NCBI GenBank assembly: GCA_030704615.1 | Contig: CM060731.1 | Span: forward strand, 68,056,756 to 68,120,755 | Reading direction: 5' to 3' | DNA from: Takakia lepidozioides | Lineage: Eukaryota; Streptophyta; Takakiopsida; Takakiales; Takakiaceae | Length of the DNA: 64,000 bases | Part shown: piece after piece, positions 14,701 through 26,649 of the stretch | Layout: every line of letters starts with the position of its first letter | How positions within the stretch are numbered: position 1 is the stretch's first letter | Notes under the pieces: generated by a model | What the model saw: only the letters and a program-made list of their open reading frames with translations | What the model was told of the DNA's origin: nothing | The model's database searches: none | Translations under genes and position numbers: made by a program

Positions 14701-17700
14701 CTCTTCCTTCTGTTCTTTTCCTCTCTGTGTAGGGTGTAGATTTATTGTAAACTTTTTTATTGTCTTACCTTTGTTCTTGCTTGTTTTGTTTTTGCTTATT
14801 CTTGGTGATAGGCGAATCACTCCAGCAGCAATGAACCCTGAATGTGGGAACACAATTGTTTGCAAATAAGAAAATTATATAAAGGTTGACGCCTGCCGAT
14901 GCAAGTGTAAATTATGGTGTCTCTTCATCCCAAAGGGCTACCTTCCGTTGGGAAGGTGGACAACTTTTTTTGCAACTACATTCCTTATACCCTTCTTTGT
15001 GAGCAGAGTGAAGCTGGAAGACGGAGATAGGCCTGGTGCTGGCCAATGAGCTGAAGTGAGGTCCAACCTGATCTGAAAGTCTTCTGAAGGTTGGTGTTCT
15101 TGTCGGGAAAGCAGCATGCAGGCCCAGTACCCAGCCAATACCAATGTGCTCTACGTGGACCTGGCTTCAGTGGAGCGAATTGCTTCCAGTCAAACTGTCG
15201 CATCTTTGCCAGGGATGATAATGAACCTGAAGAAGCCCATTGTTTACAGAGACCACCTTGGTCTCAAGCATAGGTGTGTGATCTCTACTCATTCCTGTCT
15301 CCACACAGCTTCCCAATGAACCCTGTGCTTATAGAGAGACCTGTAATTTCTTGTAGAACTGACGAATCTGTGCATTGCAATGGATCAGTGTACATGCCGG
15401 GAGGATTGAGTGTACCATGCAGAATATAGCTGATTCACTTCTTAATCGGCAACCCTCCAAACTTTCTTCAAAGAACCAAGGTGTGCTTGACTATCCTTCT
15501 TTGCTGACTCTCTTGGAAGTGCTGAAACTACCATTGGGTGTGTACTTCAGAGAGAAGAAAGAGAAAACTAACTATTATGTCCACCACAGGCCCCCAAAGT
15601 GAGAGAGAATGTACTCCTTATATGTTGCCCAAAGTGAGCGAAAGAAATGAAATGAAATGATACATTATAATGTCTGCAGAAAGCTCAGAGAGCTTATAGG
15701 AGAAGAGAAAGCATGAAACAATAAAGAACGAGGGGCCCTCCACAAGCAGCCCAAAATCAACTATTGCTCAAGGGAGCGAATTAAGTCATGAGACAACTCA
15801 TGAGACGTTTGCCGTAGCCTTATGGCCACAATCTGTCCTCAAGAACTAACTTTTGCCTTTGCAAGCTGGTATAGAGATGCTGTTAGAAGACACAATGTCA
15901 ATTCCAGTATTGCTGCTCTAGTCTCCCATTTGGCTAAAATAACAAGGGGGATGTTGACTCCCTCTGGGTTGGCATTTCATGGCTTCCCCAGCCTCAGAGA
16001 GAGATGTGTGGACCGTTCTTTTGCATACTGTTCTTTTCATAGCTCTGAAGAACCCTTGTGGCCATTGTGACGAACTGATTGTGGGGTTTCTAGTTTCTAC
16101 CCGCCAGTTGTGGAACTCCAGCCTGACATGACATTACCTTACTGCTTGAACCACAGCCTGATATTACCTTACTGTGCACCCAGTTACAATTTGCTCACAG
16201 TGATTTCATATTTGTCTAAGGTTCGCATTAAACTCCCAACAAAAACATGGTGTTGATGATGCCAGTATTACTCCCTCCCTCAGTGCCACATGCGGTGGTG
16301 TTGTTGTATCAGCGTGGAAAGAAAAAGAGAAATAGGGAAAGGAAATTATGACTTCAGGAACTTCTGGGGCAAGGCAATAGCTGGAAAATTGCACCTCAAA
16401 CGTAGCTCAAAGACAGGAATTTATGAAGTACTCTCTTTGTAATTTCTGATTTACTCTGCACGCCCAAGGCTATACTTATCTCATATGACTTTGTGGAGCA
16501 AAGCAGGGAGTTTTTTTTCACCAAATAGCTTAAGGAAAAAATTATCCATGGGTTCCGACATTGAGCATGGTCATGGATGCAGGAAACTTGGACACATTTG
16601 TGATATACAATGAGAGGCGCAAGGTGACATCATCTGCCAAGCGATGCAGAAAACCTACAGACCATTCACTTCACCAGGTCATAGCTGCTTGCAATTGCAT
16701 ATCTGCAGACAGGAGAAAGATTCAAAATTTAATGCAAGATATCATCGGTCCTATTGTAGCCAATTTGGAGGTCAGAAATGGTTTGTAGTTTGATGTGTTA
16801 GAGTATAATCCTTTGGTGCTGTTGTTGAGTCTCAGGCTTTTTAGCATGGATGCTTCGAATGGTGGTATTGTGGTCTAACCCTACAGGTGGATCTGGGTAT
16901 GCTTGTACTTTCTACTTGCCGATCATTACAGACTCCAGACGGCTCATTTCTGGACGTGACGAGAAATGCATTTGAACTTTTGACATCATGTGGAGTTAAA
17001 ATGCCACAGGTCTGTATTGTTGATTTTATTGATATTTATTGGTGCCAAAAATTCTGGTCCAGGTGGGTTTCTATGAGGCCCTTCTAGACTGTATGTTGTG
17101 GCAATGGCTCCCTAAGCTTCGTTTACATTGTTTGGTGGTTAGGTCTGTTTTCCAATAAGCAGGTAGGGAGGCATGTGTCTGTGCCCTACCGCTCCTTCAA
17201 GGCATAAATGTACAAGAAGCATCCAGTATGTCTTGGGATAACGTAGACCTCATTTCTGGACAACTGCAGGGTTAAAATCTTCAACTTCTGTAACCTTGTT
17301 TATTTTTGTACTCTAGATGGAGAGCAATCACTGCTATGTTGACTCTGGACCTCCTTTCCTTGTCTTGCTGCATCCAGCCTTGGGACCCTTGTGGGATATT
17401 ACTCGCCAAAAGGTAAGGTCCTCCATGCGATCACATTGATTTTTGTCAGTAGGTGAAAGCAGCAGATAGTTAGATATGACAATTCAGCCTAGCAGTATAT
17501 AGATGATGACTGAATCCAACAGATGGTTAGGCTCGTGCGCCTTGCAAGTGGTCACGTATTCAAAGCCGTGTCTCGTGGAGTAACCCATTATAACTAACTC
17601 ATACATAAATTGGATCGATGGGTCACCTAATTTTGTGGGTATCTGGGGGCTTTCGTGTCCTTAGGGGATTTCTAAGTTTGGGCTGTTAGTACTAACAGTT

Positions 17701-19906
17701 ACTAACAGTTCTGTTTCAGTCAGAAGGCAGTAGCCCTACGGACTGAAAGACATCATAAATCACATTTGCTTCTGCATCTGTCCACCTTTCTTATGAACAA
17801 CTACATCAGCATAAACTGTCACGTAGCTGGACCAGCAGCTGTATTTGGCCAGAACTGGTGGTAAGCACATGTAACCACTGGCCCACAAAGGGAACCGTCC
17901 AATTCCAGGTCCACAAAGGGGCAAGGGAGGGTTTTGAAAACTTTTTTGCACCCATTGCCTCGCACCAGCCGCAGGTGCCATCACCTTCACACGACAACCT
18001 GCCAGCCCATTATGGCATGGGCACTACCGGGTCGTGGGCTGGGCTGTGGGCCAAGCCCTTCTTTGCTCTTCTAGAGCACCGGTCGTAGGCGGTGGCTGGA
18101 GCATCCCGGTCACCTGCTCGCCGCACCCAGATGCAATTCCGGGTAAGTAGGCCCCTGCGGGTCAGGCGACGGGTTAATGGGGACGGGTTAATGGGGACAA
18201 AGAATGAAGGTCATTGGCCCGCAACTAACCAGGCCGGGGTCGGTTTATGGGCCAATGGAGATACTTCCTAAGGAGGAAGGAACCTCTGTAGTATACAATG
18301 TTGTGAGAACGGATTTGTGAGTATCCATTGAAGTGAACCATGAAGGCTGCTAAGCGTACCTGACACAATTGTGGCTGATTGGGTGACTGCAGATTAAAGG
18401 GGGATCAATTGCTGAAGGCTCTGAGATGCAGCTTGAGGTTGCTGAATTCTCTTGGAGGGATGTAGAGGTAAACTCTTATCACTCCCTCCTTCAAGTCAAC
18501 TAGCTTTGTTCAAAAAGGAATTGGCAACCCATTCCCCTATTTTCACTTACGTCAGGCAGGAAAGTCGATTGATGTTAGGGATAATATAGTCTCATTTGCT
18601 GAAATGCACTTGTTCTGAACTTTTTCATTTTTTGTTCCCAGACTCACTTGACATGTTTTCTGCTGCTTGTATTTGCGGTTTGAAACTTACCAACCTTCGG
18701 CAAAGGCCTTATCTAATTCTTCACTGTCTTGAATAGGCTAATGTAGTCCAGTTTACAGTTGTCTGGAGAGTCTAGATAGTTTCAATGTTGAATATCCTGA
18801 CCTTCTCTTATTGGTGGGTGCTTTATGTGGGTTTCATGGCAGTTGGATGGGAGTATGTTAGTACATGCAACAAATGTCATGGGCTCCCCTCAAAGGTCTG
18901 AGGATGGCTTAGAGAGCATTCTGCAATATGGAGCTGGGTATGTGTTTCCACATCCATTGTTTATTAAACCTGGCCTGTCTTCACGGAAAGTGCATCAAGT
19001 ACACCAATCTAAATAGAGGCCCTGCAATGTGACAGTGGTATGATTTTTTACTGCAAATCTTTGTCTGTACTTTCTTGCTCTCAAGTCTCTCCCTCTGCTA
19101 TGTTGAAAGTGGGCATGGTGTGTCTCATCGGACAAGTACAGTTAATAATTATGTAACACTTTGTTACCTTATTACATGGAGGGATAAGCAGTCTAAGTGT
19201 TCCAAATGTGTGTGAAGATGTGGGAGATGCCGGCTTCAAGGGGTACGAGTGAAAAACAAGGGCATTGATTGGAATTGCACTACCAATGTGTATTGGCAGC
19301 ATCGTGTTCAAAGGCTAGAGACTTTGCAGATTATCTTGGAAGGGAATGCTGAATTTGAAGCGTATAATGTCACACTGGAGGTAAGAGTTTGGTGTTTGAT
19401 TTGCTCTATATCTTCTGTGTAGAGTGGGATTGGGCGTAATCCTTGCTGGAACAGAAAGAGAAGGGGAACAGCTTAAGGCTTTGCACTGCAGACGGCTTTT
19501 TGGCATTGACCCACAGGATATAACCCCTTCCCATTAAGTGACATGTTAGTGCAAAACTGTCATAACTCCCACACTCAATGATGTCGCATCTAAAAGGTTG
19601 AGCTTTTACTGTTACTGGTCTAAAACATGATGCAGATAGGAAGGTGATTGAAAGGAAGAGTGGATACCAGCAAGGGGCGCACTACCTTACGTGATTGCTT
19701 GTTGCCTGCAAACATAACTTCTTACAGAGAATCTGTCAAAGTGTAGGCGAAAAAGGTGCAGAAAATAGTTCCATTGGACAAGTCTAAATAGGTGCTGCTT
19801 GCTTGGGGAGTTGCAGGGATCACATACATTTGAAGTGCCAAATGGACATTGCATGCGAGTAACAGAGACCCCATCAGGTCTGGGCCACACAAATAGTTCA
19901 AAATAA
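8758..19906 (+). CDS. UGP3: UDP-glucose pyrophosphorylase 3, chloroplast type (UTP-glucose-1-phosphate uridylyltransferase)
   Basis: Makes UDP-glucose from UTP and glucose-1-phosphate; the plant family is plastidial and feeds sulfolipid (SQDG) synthesis. Exons: 8758-9749, 10412-10607, 10839-10988, 12196-12357, 13032-13204, 13424-13490, 13863-14029, 15112-15273, 15389-15480, 16583-16677, 16932-17009, 17317-17412, 18393-18467, 18843-18937, 19218-19380, 19817-19906. All join in phase to 950 codons plus stop. The first about 100 residues are Ser/Gly/Arg-rich with few acids, consistent with a transit peptide. The nucleotide-binding loop PLGGAGDRLG is at about residues 406-415, GGHGVIWK at about 526-533, then CIEYTEF and YNERRKVTSSAK, all family hallmarks. 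ATG 8758 is the first in-frame ATG of the open exon; an upstream TTG at 8722 is not a plausible start. The last exon ends about 30 residues earlier than I would expect for the family, with AATAAA right after the stop, so a further 3' exon is possible. Confidence 0.93.
12425..12545. repeat. Dispersed SINE-tail-like repeat, copy 2 (UGP3 intron 4)
   Basis: Shares the CCATTTTGTCCCATAAGCTC lead, CCGCGGACGTTATTAAG and ATTTCATTTC tail with the copy at 599-765. It lies in sense orientation in the intron after the 12196-12357 exon. Confidence 0.55.
14885..14975 (-). repeat. Truncated copy of the 60.5 kb SINE
   Basis: Shares the string TTATGGTGTC and a matching arrangement on both sides (GACGCCT ... 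AAGTGTAAATTATGGTGTCT ... GGCTACCTTC) with the better copy at 60480-60645. The RNA polymerase III box half is missing here. It sits in the UGP3 intron before the 15112 exon. Confidence 0.5.
15645..15735 (-). repeat. Dispersed SINE-tail-like repeat, copy 3 (inverted, UGP3 intron)
   Basis: The reverse complement reads TATAAGCTCTCTGAGCTTTC, then a degenerate TGCAGACATTATAATG and the ATTTCATTTCATTTC tail, matching copies 1 and 2. It lies in the long intron after the 15389-15480 exon. Confidence 0.5.
17505..17600 (+). repeat. Possible SINE head (tRNA-like boxes) in UGP3 intron
   Basis: TGGTTAGGCTCGTGCGCCT resembles an A box, and GGTCACGTATTCAAAGCC about 30 bases on resembles a B box. No tRNA cloverleaf is evident. 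Weak call. Confidence 0.25.
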
Positions 19907-19919
19907 AGTTTTCAAAATA
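19902..19919 (+). terminator. Candidate polyadenylation signals of UGP3
   Basis: Two AATAAA hexamers overlap or closely follow the TAA stop at 19904-19906. They are unusually close to the stop, so use as the true 3' end needs transcript data. Confidence 0.35.
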
Positions 19920-21850
19920 AAGTTTTCATGATAGACCTTTTTCAATTTTGTAGCTGAGACTGTTGCTCTTTTGTGTTTGTGGTTTGAGCTTCACATGCCC
20001 ATCATGTACTCCAAATTAACGTCAGTGTGACGTAACTGCATGTATGACCTGCAAGTTCGAACTAGGGATTGATGCTTGCATTATGGGGCACTCAATATCA
20101 AGCTTAGTAACAATTATCATGCATATTGTACTTCCATGATTGTGCTTGATCAGGTACAATCTTGAAGTAGGGCTTTATGGATTGAAGAATTTATCCCATG
20201 GTTTGAACTATATCACCTCTCTGATCTGGATAGTATGACCATGATGCAGGGTTGTTACGCACATTGGAGCCTTTGTTGCCAAATGTCTCCATACAGGGTA
20301 CGTGGTATTGGTGCTACTCACTAGATAACAATGGTCAAGTTTGTTTGACTATGTCGGACACCTAAAGACTTTCACTCATAGAGCTACAATGTAGTAGGCA
20401 GGTTGGACAGTACTGCAGGTAGGGCAACAATAAGAGCTGGTGCAAGGAACATGTGGATGGATGCACTTCCTACATTTGCATTCGAGTTGTTGGGGACTTC
20501 AGTCATTGAGCCTGTGGGGAAGGGTCATGCTGGCAGCTGGCAGCCCCCAGCATTTTCTTTTTTCTCTCCCGAGTTGCATTCAACTCCTGCAGTTTTGAAG
20601 GAGTAATCCATGCAATTGTTAAATCACAGCCACGCGGCAAATCTCTTGCCTTCATGTGGCGATGTATTTATAGTCTAGATAAATTGATTGCTTCATCTGC
20701 TCAATGAAGCATTGTGAAGCGGTGGTATTTTGTCATACCAACGGTTTTGGAAACATTGACAGCCTTAGAAAGTTGTATTTAATATATTTGAAGGATCAAA
20801 CATGTGAGCAGGTGACATCTCACCCTTACATGCTCTTGAGGCGATGGCCCATTAAGAAGGCTTGGGAGCACTCCTTAGTTGTGTTACTGGATTATATTCT
20901 TATTTTGTCTGTCAATCTCTGGGTCCTTTACTCTCTTTGCAGCACATAATTCTGTTATGCCTTCTCCTGTAGTATGAACTTGTGAGCAATTACAATCCTT
21001 CTACATTGGAATTGTCAAACAGTTTTCAGTTGGGTGTCTACGTTACAACCCAAAGTATGTGTGACAGAAGTCGAATTTTGGTATGGCGTCGAACCTACAG
21101 TCTTTGCTCAATTCACAATTGAAAGAAAGTCATGATGAGAGAGCTGACACCAACTGAAGTCAGTGTAACCAAGAGCCTTTTCTCCTTGCGTGTCTTGCCC
21201 CTTTTTGGGTGTTGGCAAGAGAGCTTAGCAAGTTCTGGCCTTATGGTGATAAGCAGCTTTGACAGGAGTAACATTTGCAAGCAATGACAGTGGAGCCCAT
21301 GCAGGCCTTTCTCAATATTGACACATGCATGTTCCATTTGGAGGATCTTTGGAGGGCTCTGTGCCACCAAATGCCTTCATATAATTCGCACCTTGTAAAC
21401 AAACATGAACTTACAGTAAGATTCGCGCATGGGATCTGAACAGTTGGGGCAACAGTGGCAAGCTGCTTAGCTTCCACTACACTGAATCAACGGATAGTGT
21501 GTGATCAAAGTTGTCGGTTTGTTGGGACAGCGCGTGTGGGATTTTGTATGTTAGGGAAGAAGTTGAGTTGAAGTTTTCCAATCATTTGTCCAGCTTCCAA
21601 AGAGCCCTCCCTGCAACTTCTGGAATTTAGACGCTGAAGTGGGGACCATTTCAGGGGCTGTACTAAACAGTGCTGTGCATACAGCTTTGAATTTTGCTTT
21701 CGGTCCCTAGCATAATTTATTGGCCCTGCCCCAGGCACTGGACCAGATTTTCATGGTTTTATTGTTTCAAGTAAAAATACATGGAATGTTTGGGAAAGGA
21801 TGTAGGAATCGTTAGGTTTACCGAAACCATGCTAGGTGGTCACACTAAAG
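19907..21850. other. Region downstream of UGP3, no gene seen
   Basis: Short open frames only and no recognisable motif or repeat family. It may contain a final UGP3 exon or 3' UTR. Confidence 0.4.
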
Positions 21851-21854
21851 ATGA

Positions 21855-22104
21855 AAAGTGTCTTTTTCTTTCTTTTCTTTTCTTTTTCTTTTTTTTTTCT
21901 TAAAGGGAAACACCTGGGAGCGACAGCTCACAAATCAGGCCCCTTGATAGTGAGAGGAGAAAATAACCTCTTCACACTAACTGTGCCATGGAGGCTGAGA
22001 AATGGGACACCGCCCAAGGAAGGGGGAGAAAAATATCAAGTAGCAGGATTTGACCCCAGGATCAGCTGGGTGGCACTGAGTGCACTGACCAACTGAGCTA
22101 CCGA
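21855..22104 (-). repeat. tRNA-derived SINE
   Basis: Read on the minus strand, a tRNA-like head has an A box TAGCTCAGTTGG (22100-22089) and a B box GGGGTCAAATCCT (22057-22045). A body of about 150 bases follows and ends in an A-rich tail (the pyrimidine-rich 21862-21903 stretch on the plus strand). Head, body and A-tail in order define a SINE. A related copy is at about 23385-23722. Confidence 0.65.
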
Positions 22105-22138
22105 CTGTTGGTGTGTCTTACTTATCATGGTTTGGTTA

Positions 22139-22585
22139 GAGCATGGCCAGCAGCGGCCATTTCAGACGCGCCAACTCCAAAACGCTGTGGCCGGCAGTTT
22201 CGGGGCTCTCCCGGCGTCCCCAGCAACACCACCCCAACACCACCCGAGTGTCGGCCGTCTCGCAAATCCGCACTTCAAGCACGGCATCTAGATTTCCGTT
22301 GTCGTCCCCCCCCAACCCCCCACGGCAACGTCTTATCCGGGCATTCTCGCTCACATGTGTTGACATGGCACGGTAGGTGGCAGGGCCCACAAGTCAACGT
22401 AACCATCTTAGCCTGGTGCGCATCTCAGCCGTGCGCCCAGCGGGAGGGGGGTTTTTGCCGTGGGAGGCTGCCATGTTGCTGGCCTTCCCAGTAGCCGCCA
22501 CACTACTATATGGGCTCCGAGCCAAAAATGGGCTAGTATAATGCCGTTGGCGTGTCTGTTTACCGCGCCACTGTTGGTCATGCTC
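22139..22585. mobile_element. Harbinger/Tourist-like MITE, copy A
   Basis: A 447 bp non-coding element. Its left end begins GAGCATGGCCAGCAG and its right end is the inverted repeat ending TTGGTCATGCTC. It is flanked by TTA on both sides (22136-22138 and 22586-22588), the 3 bp target duplication typical of PIF/Harbinger elements. The interior is GC-rich. A second copy in the opposite orientation lies at 55340-55757. Confidence 0.8.
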
Positions 22586-23384
22586 TTAGTGCACTGAGGG
22601 CCGTTGCATTCCAGACTAGTGACTGGACAAAACGAACTTGCACTCTGATTGGTTTAAAATCGGATTTTGTCCGCTACACGCTTTCAGACTTGGCTTTGTC
22701 CACTGAAGATAAGTCTCTCCAACGTGTTGAGTCATCACTCCAATTTTGCCACCTCAGCTGACAAAGCAAAGCAAATTTGGGGTCAGGGTAGTAGCAGGCC
22801 CCAAATCTTGTCCACTGGACAAAAGCAAACGAAGCGTGTCGGCGGGTCTCTTCACGCCTCTTTCCCTGCTGTAACTTTGCCAAAGCATCGTGAAGCCAAA
22901 GCATCGTGAAGCATGAATCGAGAAGATTTCTTTTCGCAGGAAGATGACTACAACTTTGGAAGTCAATTTTCATAAAGCTCTTGACCTCATACCGATTGTG
23001 AAGCATGGTCAATTCAGTTTGGAGATGGTTGTTGATTGCTAGAGAATGTCTACTCAACATAGCCTCTAAAATAATGAACATGGAAAACTGAAGAGCAAGT
23101 GTTGCAAGGAGATCCCTTTCCGAAGGCTCCCCAGCTGTGTGCGAGACTCTCGACAAGAAACCTTGACAAAAAAAACCAGACAGTTTGAGCGCAATATCTT
23201 GTCCAGTAGACCCCTTTTGACCACTACTCGGTCTGAAAACGCTATGAAGCTCGTCCGCTGGGTCCCAACTTCCTACAACTTTTGATGACATGGCATCTGT
23301 GAAGCGGCCAAAACAGTGGACAAACGTTGTTTTTGAGTATTTTGTCCGGTCGCGGAAGGGACCTGAGTGCTATGCAGCAGTGTG
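22586..23384. other. Unassigned stretch between MITE and SINE
   Basis: Contains a minus-strand open frame (about 22674-23291) with no family resemblance that I can see. Nothing here is supported as a gene. Confidence 0.35.
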
Positions 23385-23722
23385 TGTCTTTTTTTTTTAA
23401 ATTTTCCAAATTCACCAGAGGGGCGCCACATGTAAACTTTACCCCAAGTGGTAAGAATAACGAGGTGGCAGGGCTAGAAAATGTGGTATATAACAAGTGA
23501 CCATACCAAGGTAAACTGGTCATGTCAAACAGCGTCCGAGTTCTCACATCCACCGGATCCAAGGGCGGAAGGATAGTGCAAGGCAAAAAATGCATGCAAT
23601 TCATGCAAGCCTGCCCTCTAGTAATTATGAATAGATAATAAAAATCTGGAAGATCACACAGTTTATTAATAAATATCGGGGTAACAGGATTTGAGCCCTG
23701 AATCACCCGGGTGGCACGCAGG
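23385..23722 (-). repeat. SINE, second copy related to 21.9 kb
   Basis: On the minus strand it reads GTGCCACCCGGGTGATTCAG, then GGCTCAAATCCTG, parallel to GTGCCACCCAGCTGATCCTG then GGGTCAAATCCTG in the 21.9 kb SINE. It ends in an A-rich run (T-run at 23389-23400 on the plus strand). The A box is degenerate. Confidence 0.5.
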
Positions 23723-24389
23723 GTAATATCTGCATTTATGGCATGCTCAAGAAGTTGAACTCCTAAAGGCCAAACAATGTGACCACGAAACTGTTCATCT
23801 AAGGGATGTCATTTCTTAGAAATACGGACAAATATTATGTGGCAACTGTCTCGATCGAATTGGAAGTCTAATCGAAAGTATCAGTAACACTATTTTAACT
23901 AGTTCCGGACTTTTGGCTTAAATCCGGACCAAACTTAATATATTACTGAATTAAAATTAACTAAAGTATTAATAATATTATGGTACAGTAATGTGTGATT
24001 GAACTTTGTGAAATTACAAACGATGTCATAGTTGCTTGAAAATGTGTCATATAAGAGGTCCAATTGACATTGAAATGCTTGTGGAGTTGTAGTGTTCAAC
24101 AATTCATTGAACGTCCATTGGGAAGTCGAATGATGTCATAATATTACATTATGTAATCACAATAAACAAATGTGTGGCAATCGAACATAAGAAAGACTCC
24201 TACTCTACCATACTCGATAGAACTTGCTAATTTTATTAATTGAATCTTCATGTCAAGCACAATGTTCAGAGACGCCATTGGAATGATGTTTTGGATACAA
24301 GGGCAGTAAAATAATAAAATAACATTGAGCATTAGGAAGAGGTACCAGGGTAGTTACACAATAAGGTTTGGGGTGTAACTAGAGAGAAG
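23723..24389. other. AT-rich intergenic DNA
   Basis: AT-rich with no gene, no RNA gene and no clear repeat unit. It leads into the telomere-like arrays. Confidence 0.4.
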
Positions 24390-25880
24390 TCCAATAAGGT
24401 GAGAACGGTAAGGGTACTTAGGGTTTAGGGTTTGGATTTAGGGTACAAAGGGATGTCAAACAAATATGAAAGACTCACACTCGCTAAAATTAATAAATAT
24501 AAGGGTAATTTAGTATCCCTCTGATCATTCTATGGTATTTTATCCAAGAAAAGAAAATATCAAAAGAGCACGAAACATTCAAAAGAGGTAACGTAGTAGT
24601 ACAATAAGGTTTTGGAGTGTACTAAGTAGAGTAGTACACTAAGGTTTTTGGTCTATGGTAAGGGTAATGGTTTAGGGTAAGGCTTAGGGTAAGGGGATTC
24701 AGTGTCAAGGGATCGGTAAGGGTTTAGGGGTCATGGTAAATGAAAGGGTAAGGGTTCAGAGTAGGGATTTTAGTAAGTTTGGTTTCAGGTATTAATATTA
24801 TGGAAGAGTCATTGAGGCGGACAAGTATTTAAATTGAAGACTCGTCCTTGGAACTTGGTATTATTAAGATACATAGATTGCAAACTATGCAAAGGTACTA
24901 AGTGCATATCAATCCAAAACAAAAGAAAAAGTAGTGCAAAAATGAAGGGAGTCTAAGACATTTGGATAACCATAATGGTTAATATGGTTATGGTTAATAT
25001 GGTATGGATAGTTCAATGTTCCCATTTGTAAAAGGAAGGGTAAGGGTTTAGGGGTAAAGGCTTAAGAGTAAACGATGACGGTTTCAGGGTAAGGGTTTTG
25101 GGTAGGGTTTTGGGTTTAAGGTAGAAATGGACAAATAAATATGGAAGACTTGACTCGCTATAACTTAGTGTTGTTAGTAACGTAGAAAACAAAACAAAAT
25201 GAAGAAAACAAATATTTTGGAAGTCTAGTCATTGCATCGGACAAGTATTTACATTAGAAATTCATCATTGGAACTTGGTATTAAGATACATAGAAAGCAA
25301 ACTATAAAAAAAGTAAGTGCATGTGTCAATCCAAAAGAAAGAAAAAAGTAGCCCAAAAGTGAAGGGAGAAGACATTGGACTAACCATAACGGTTATGGTT
25401 ATGGATACCAATAAATGCATATGGATACTTCATTCTCATTTGTAAAGGGAAGGGTAAGGAGAAGGGTAAGGGTCTAGGGCTTGGGTTTAGGGTTTGGGTT
25501 TTAGGCACAAACGAACAAAGAAATACGGAAGACTCGCAATCGCTTCTGTGTATTAGTAGATAATATGGTATGGATACTTCCTTCCCATTTGTAAAGGGAA
25601 GGGTAAGGGTTTAAAAGGTTTAAGTTCTAGGGTAAGGTTAGGGTTTGGGTTTAAGGCACAAACGGACAAACCAATATGGAAGACTCGCAATCGCTATTGT
25701 GTAATAGTAGGGTAGAGAATAAAATATAAATAGAGAAACTAATGTTATGTAGGACTCATTGTAATGGATGTCAAGTCTTTAATGAAAGACTCGTCCATAG
25801 GACCGGGTATTAAGACACATAGAAAGCAAAGTAAAAGAAAATTTAGGGAAAAAGTGTTGCATGTCAATCCAAAATCAGAA
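24390..25880. repeat. Higher-order repeat with degenerate telomere-like (TTTAGGG) blocks
   Basis: Short clusters of AGGGTTTAGGG, GGGTTTGGG and GGGTAAGGGTTT recur at about 24416-24450, 24660-24735, 25025-25130, 25445-25510 and 25600-25665. Each is set in a longer similar unit of roughly 300-400 bp that also contains GGACAAGTATTTA, AACTTGGTATTA, AAGATACATAGA and GGAAGACT. The plant telomere repeat is TTTAGGG, so this looks like an interstitial or subtelomere-derived satellite. The repeats are too degenerate to be a live chromosome end. Confidence 0.65.
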
Positions 25881-26640
25881 CTTATCTGAAAGTTCACCCT
25901 ATGAGATATGTGAAGAAATGGTGAGCCCATGGCAAAAATTGGAAGAGAGCATCAAATATGATATTAAAAAGTCGGAGCCCCTAAAAACAAATATGAGAAA
26001 TGACATGATTCAATGAATTGCTGCTGTATAACGAGCTCCTAGTGTATATGGGAGAAAATGGGAATACTCCATGAGAGAGGAAAGAAAATCAGGGCCAAAG
26101 ATTAAATTGACTGTATGAAAACCTTCGAGATTAAACATAAAGAGTAGCAAACTTAGAAGTATGGCCAGAGTGATTGGCTAAAGGTCCTCTAAGAAGAAGA
26201 CTGCAGTAACAGACTTGGTTATTGAGAGAAGCACTGAAATTGGCTGTAATTATTGAGGAAAAAAAAAACTTAGACAAAGTTGAAAGTCTAATTGTGGTGG
26301 TACCAACATATTTTAATTCTGTGAACTGAATGTTTTCCAGCCTAGACTCCCCAACACGCTCTATTTTTTTTCGTGAAGGGCAGATACAGCAAGCTAGAGT
26401 CCACGATACCCGTTCAAGATCGCGAACGTCTACTGGACGTTCGAGGTTGAGTGCGACAGCAGATATGTTGATAGAGGAGCATTGAAAACGAAACAATAGG
26501 GCCATGAACTCAAAAGTTTTTTTTTTACTTAAATGGAAGTACCAGAATTAACCTCAGGTAAGTCCTCCGACAGTGACTCTTTCGCAAGACTCACTTTCAG
26601 GTTGAAGATTGGCCTCCTCTAAATTCGCGAATGCCTTGAC
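25881..26640. other. Spacer before transposon gene
   Basis: No supported gene. A minus-strand open frame at 26131-26505 has no recognisable motif; it could be the decayed tail of the adjacent transposon gene, but nothing in it proves that. Confidence 0.35.
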
Positions 26641-26649
26641 TGCCTCCGC

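Noticed and set aside
22041-22104. Functional tRNA gene on minus
   Set aside because: A and B boxes are present, but no acceptor stem pairing; it is followed by a SINE body and A-rich tail.
24390-25880. Chromosome end (true telomere)
   Set aside because: TTTAGGG-like units are few, degenerate and flanked on both sides by unrelated DNA with genes.
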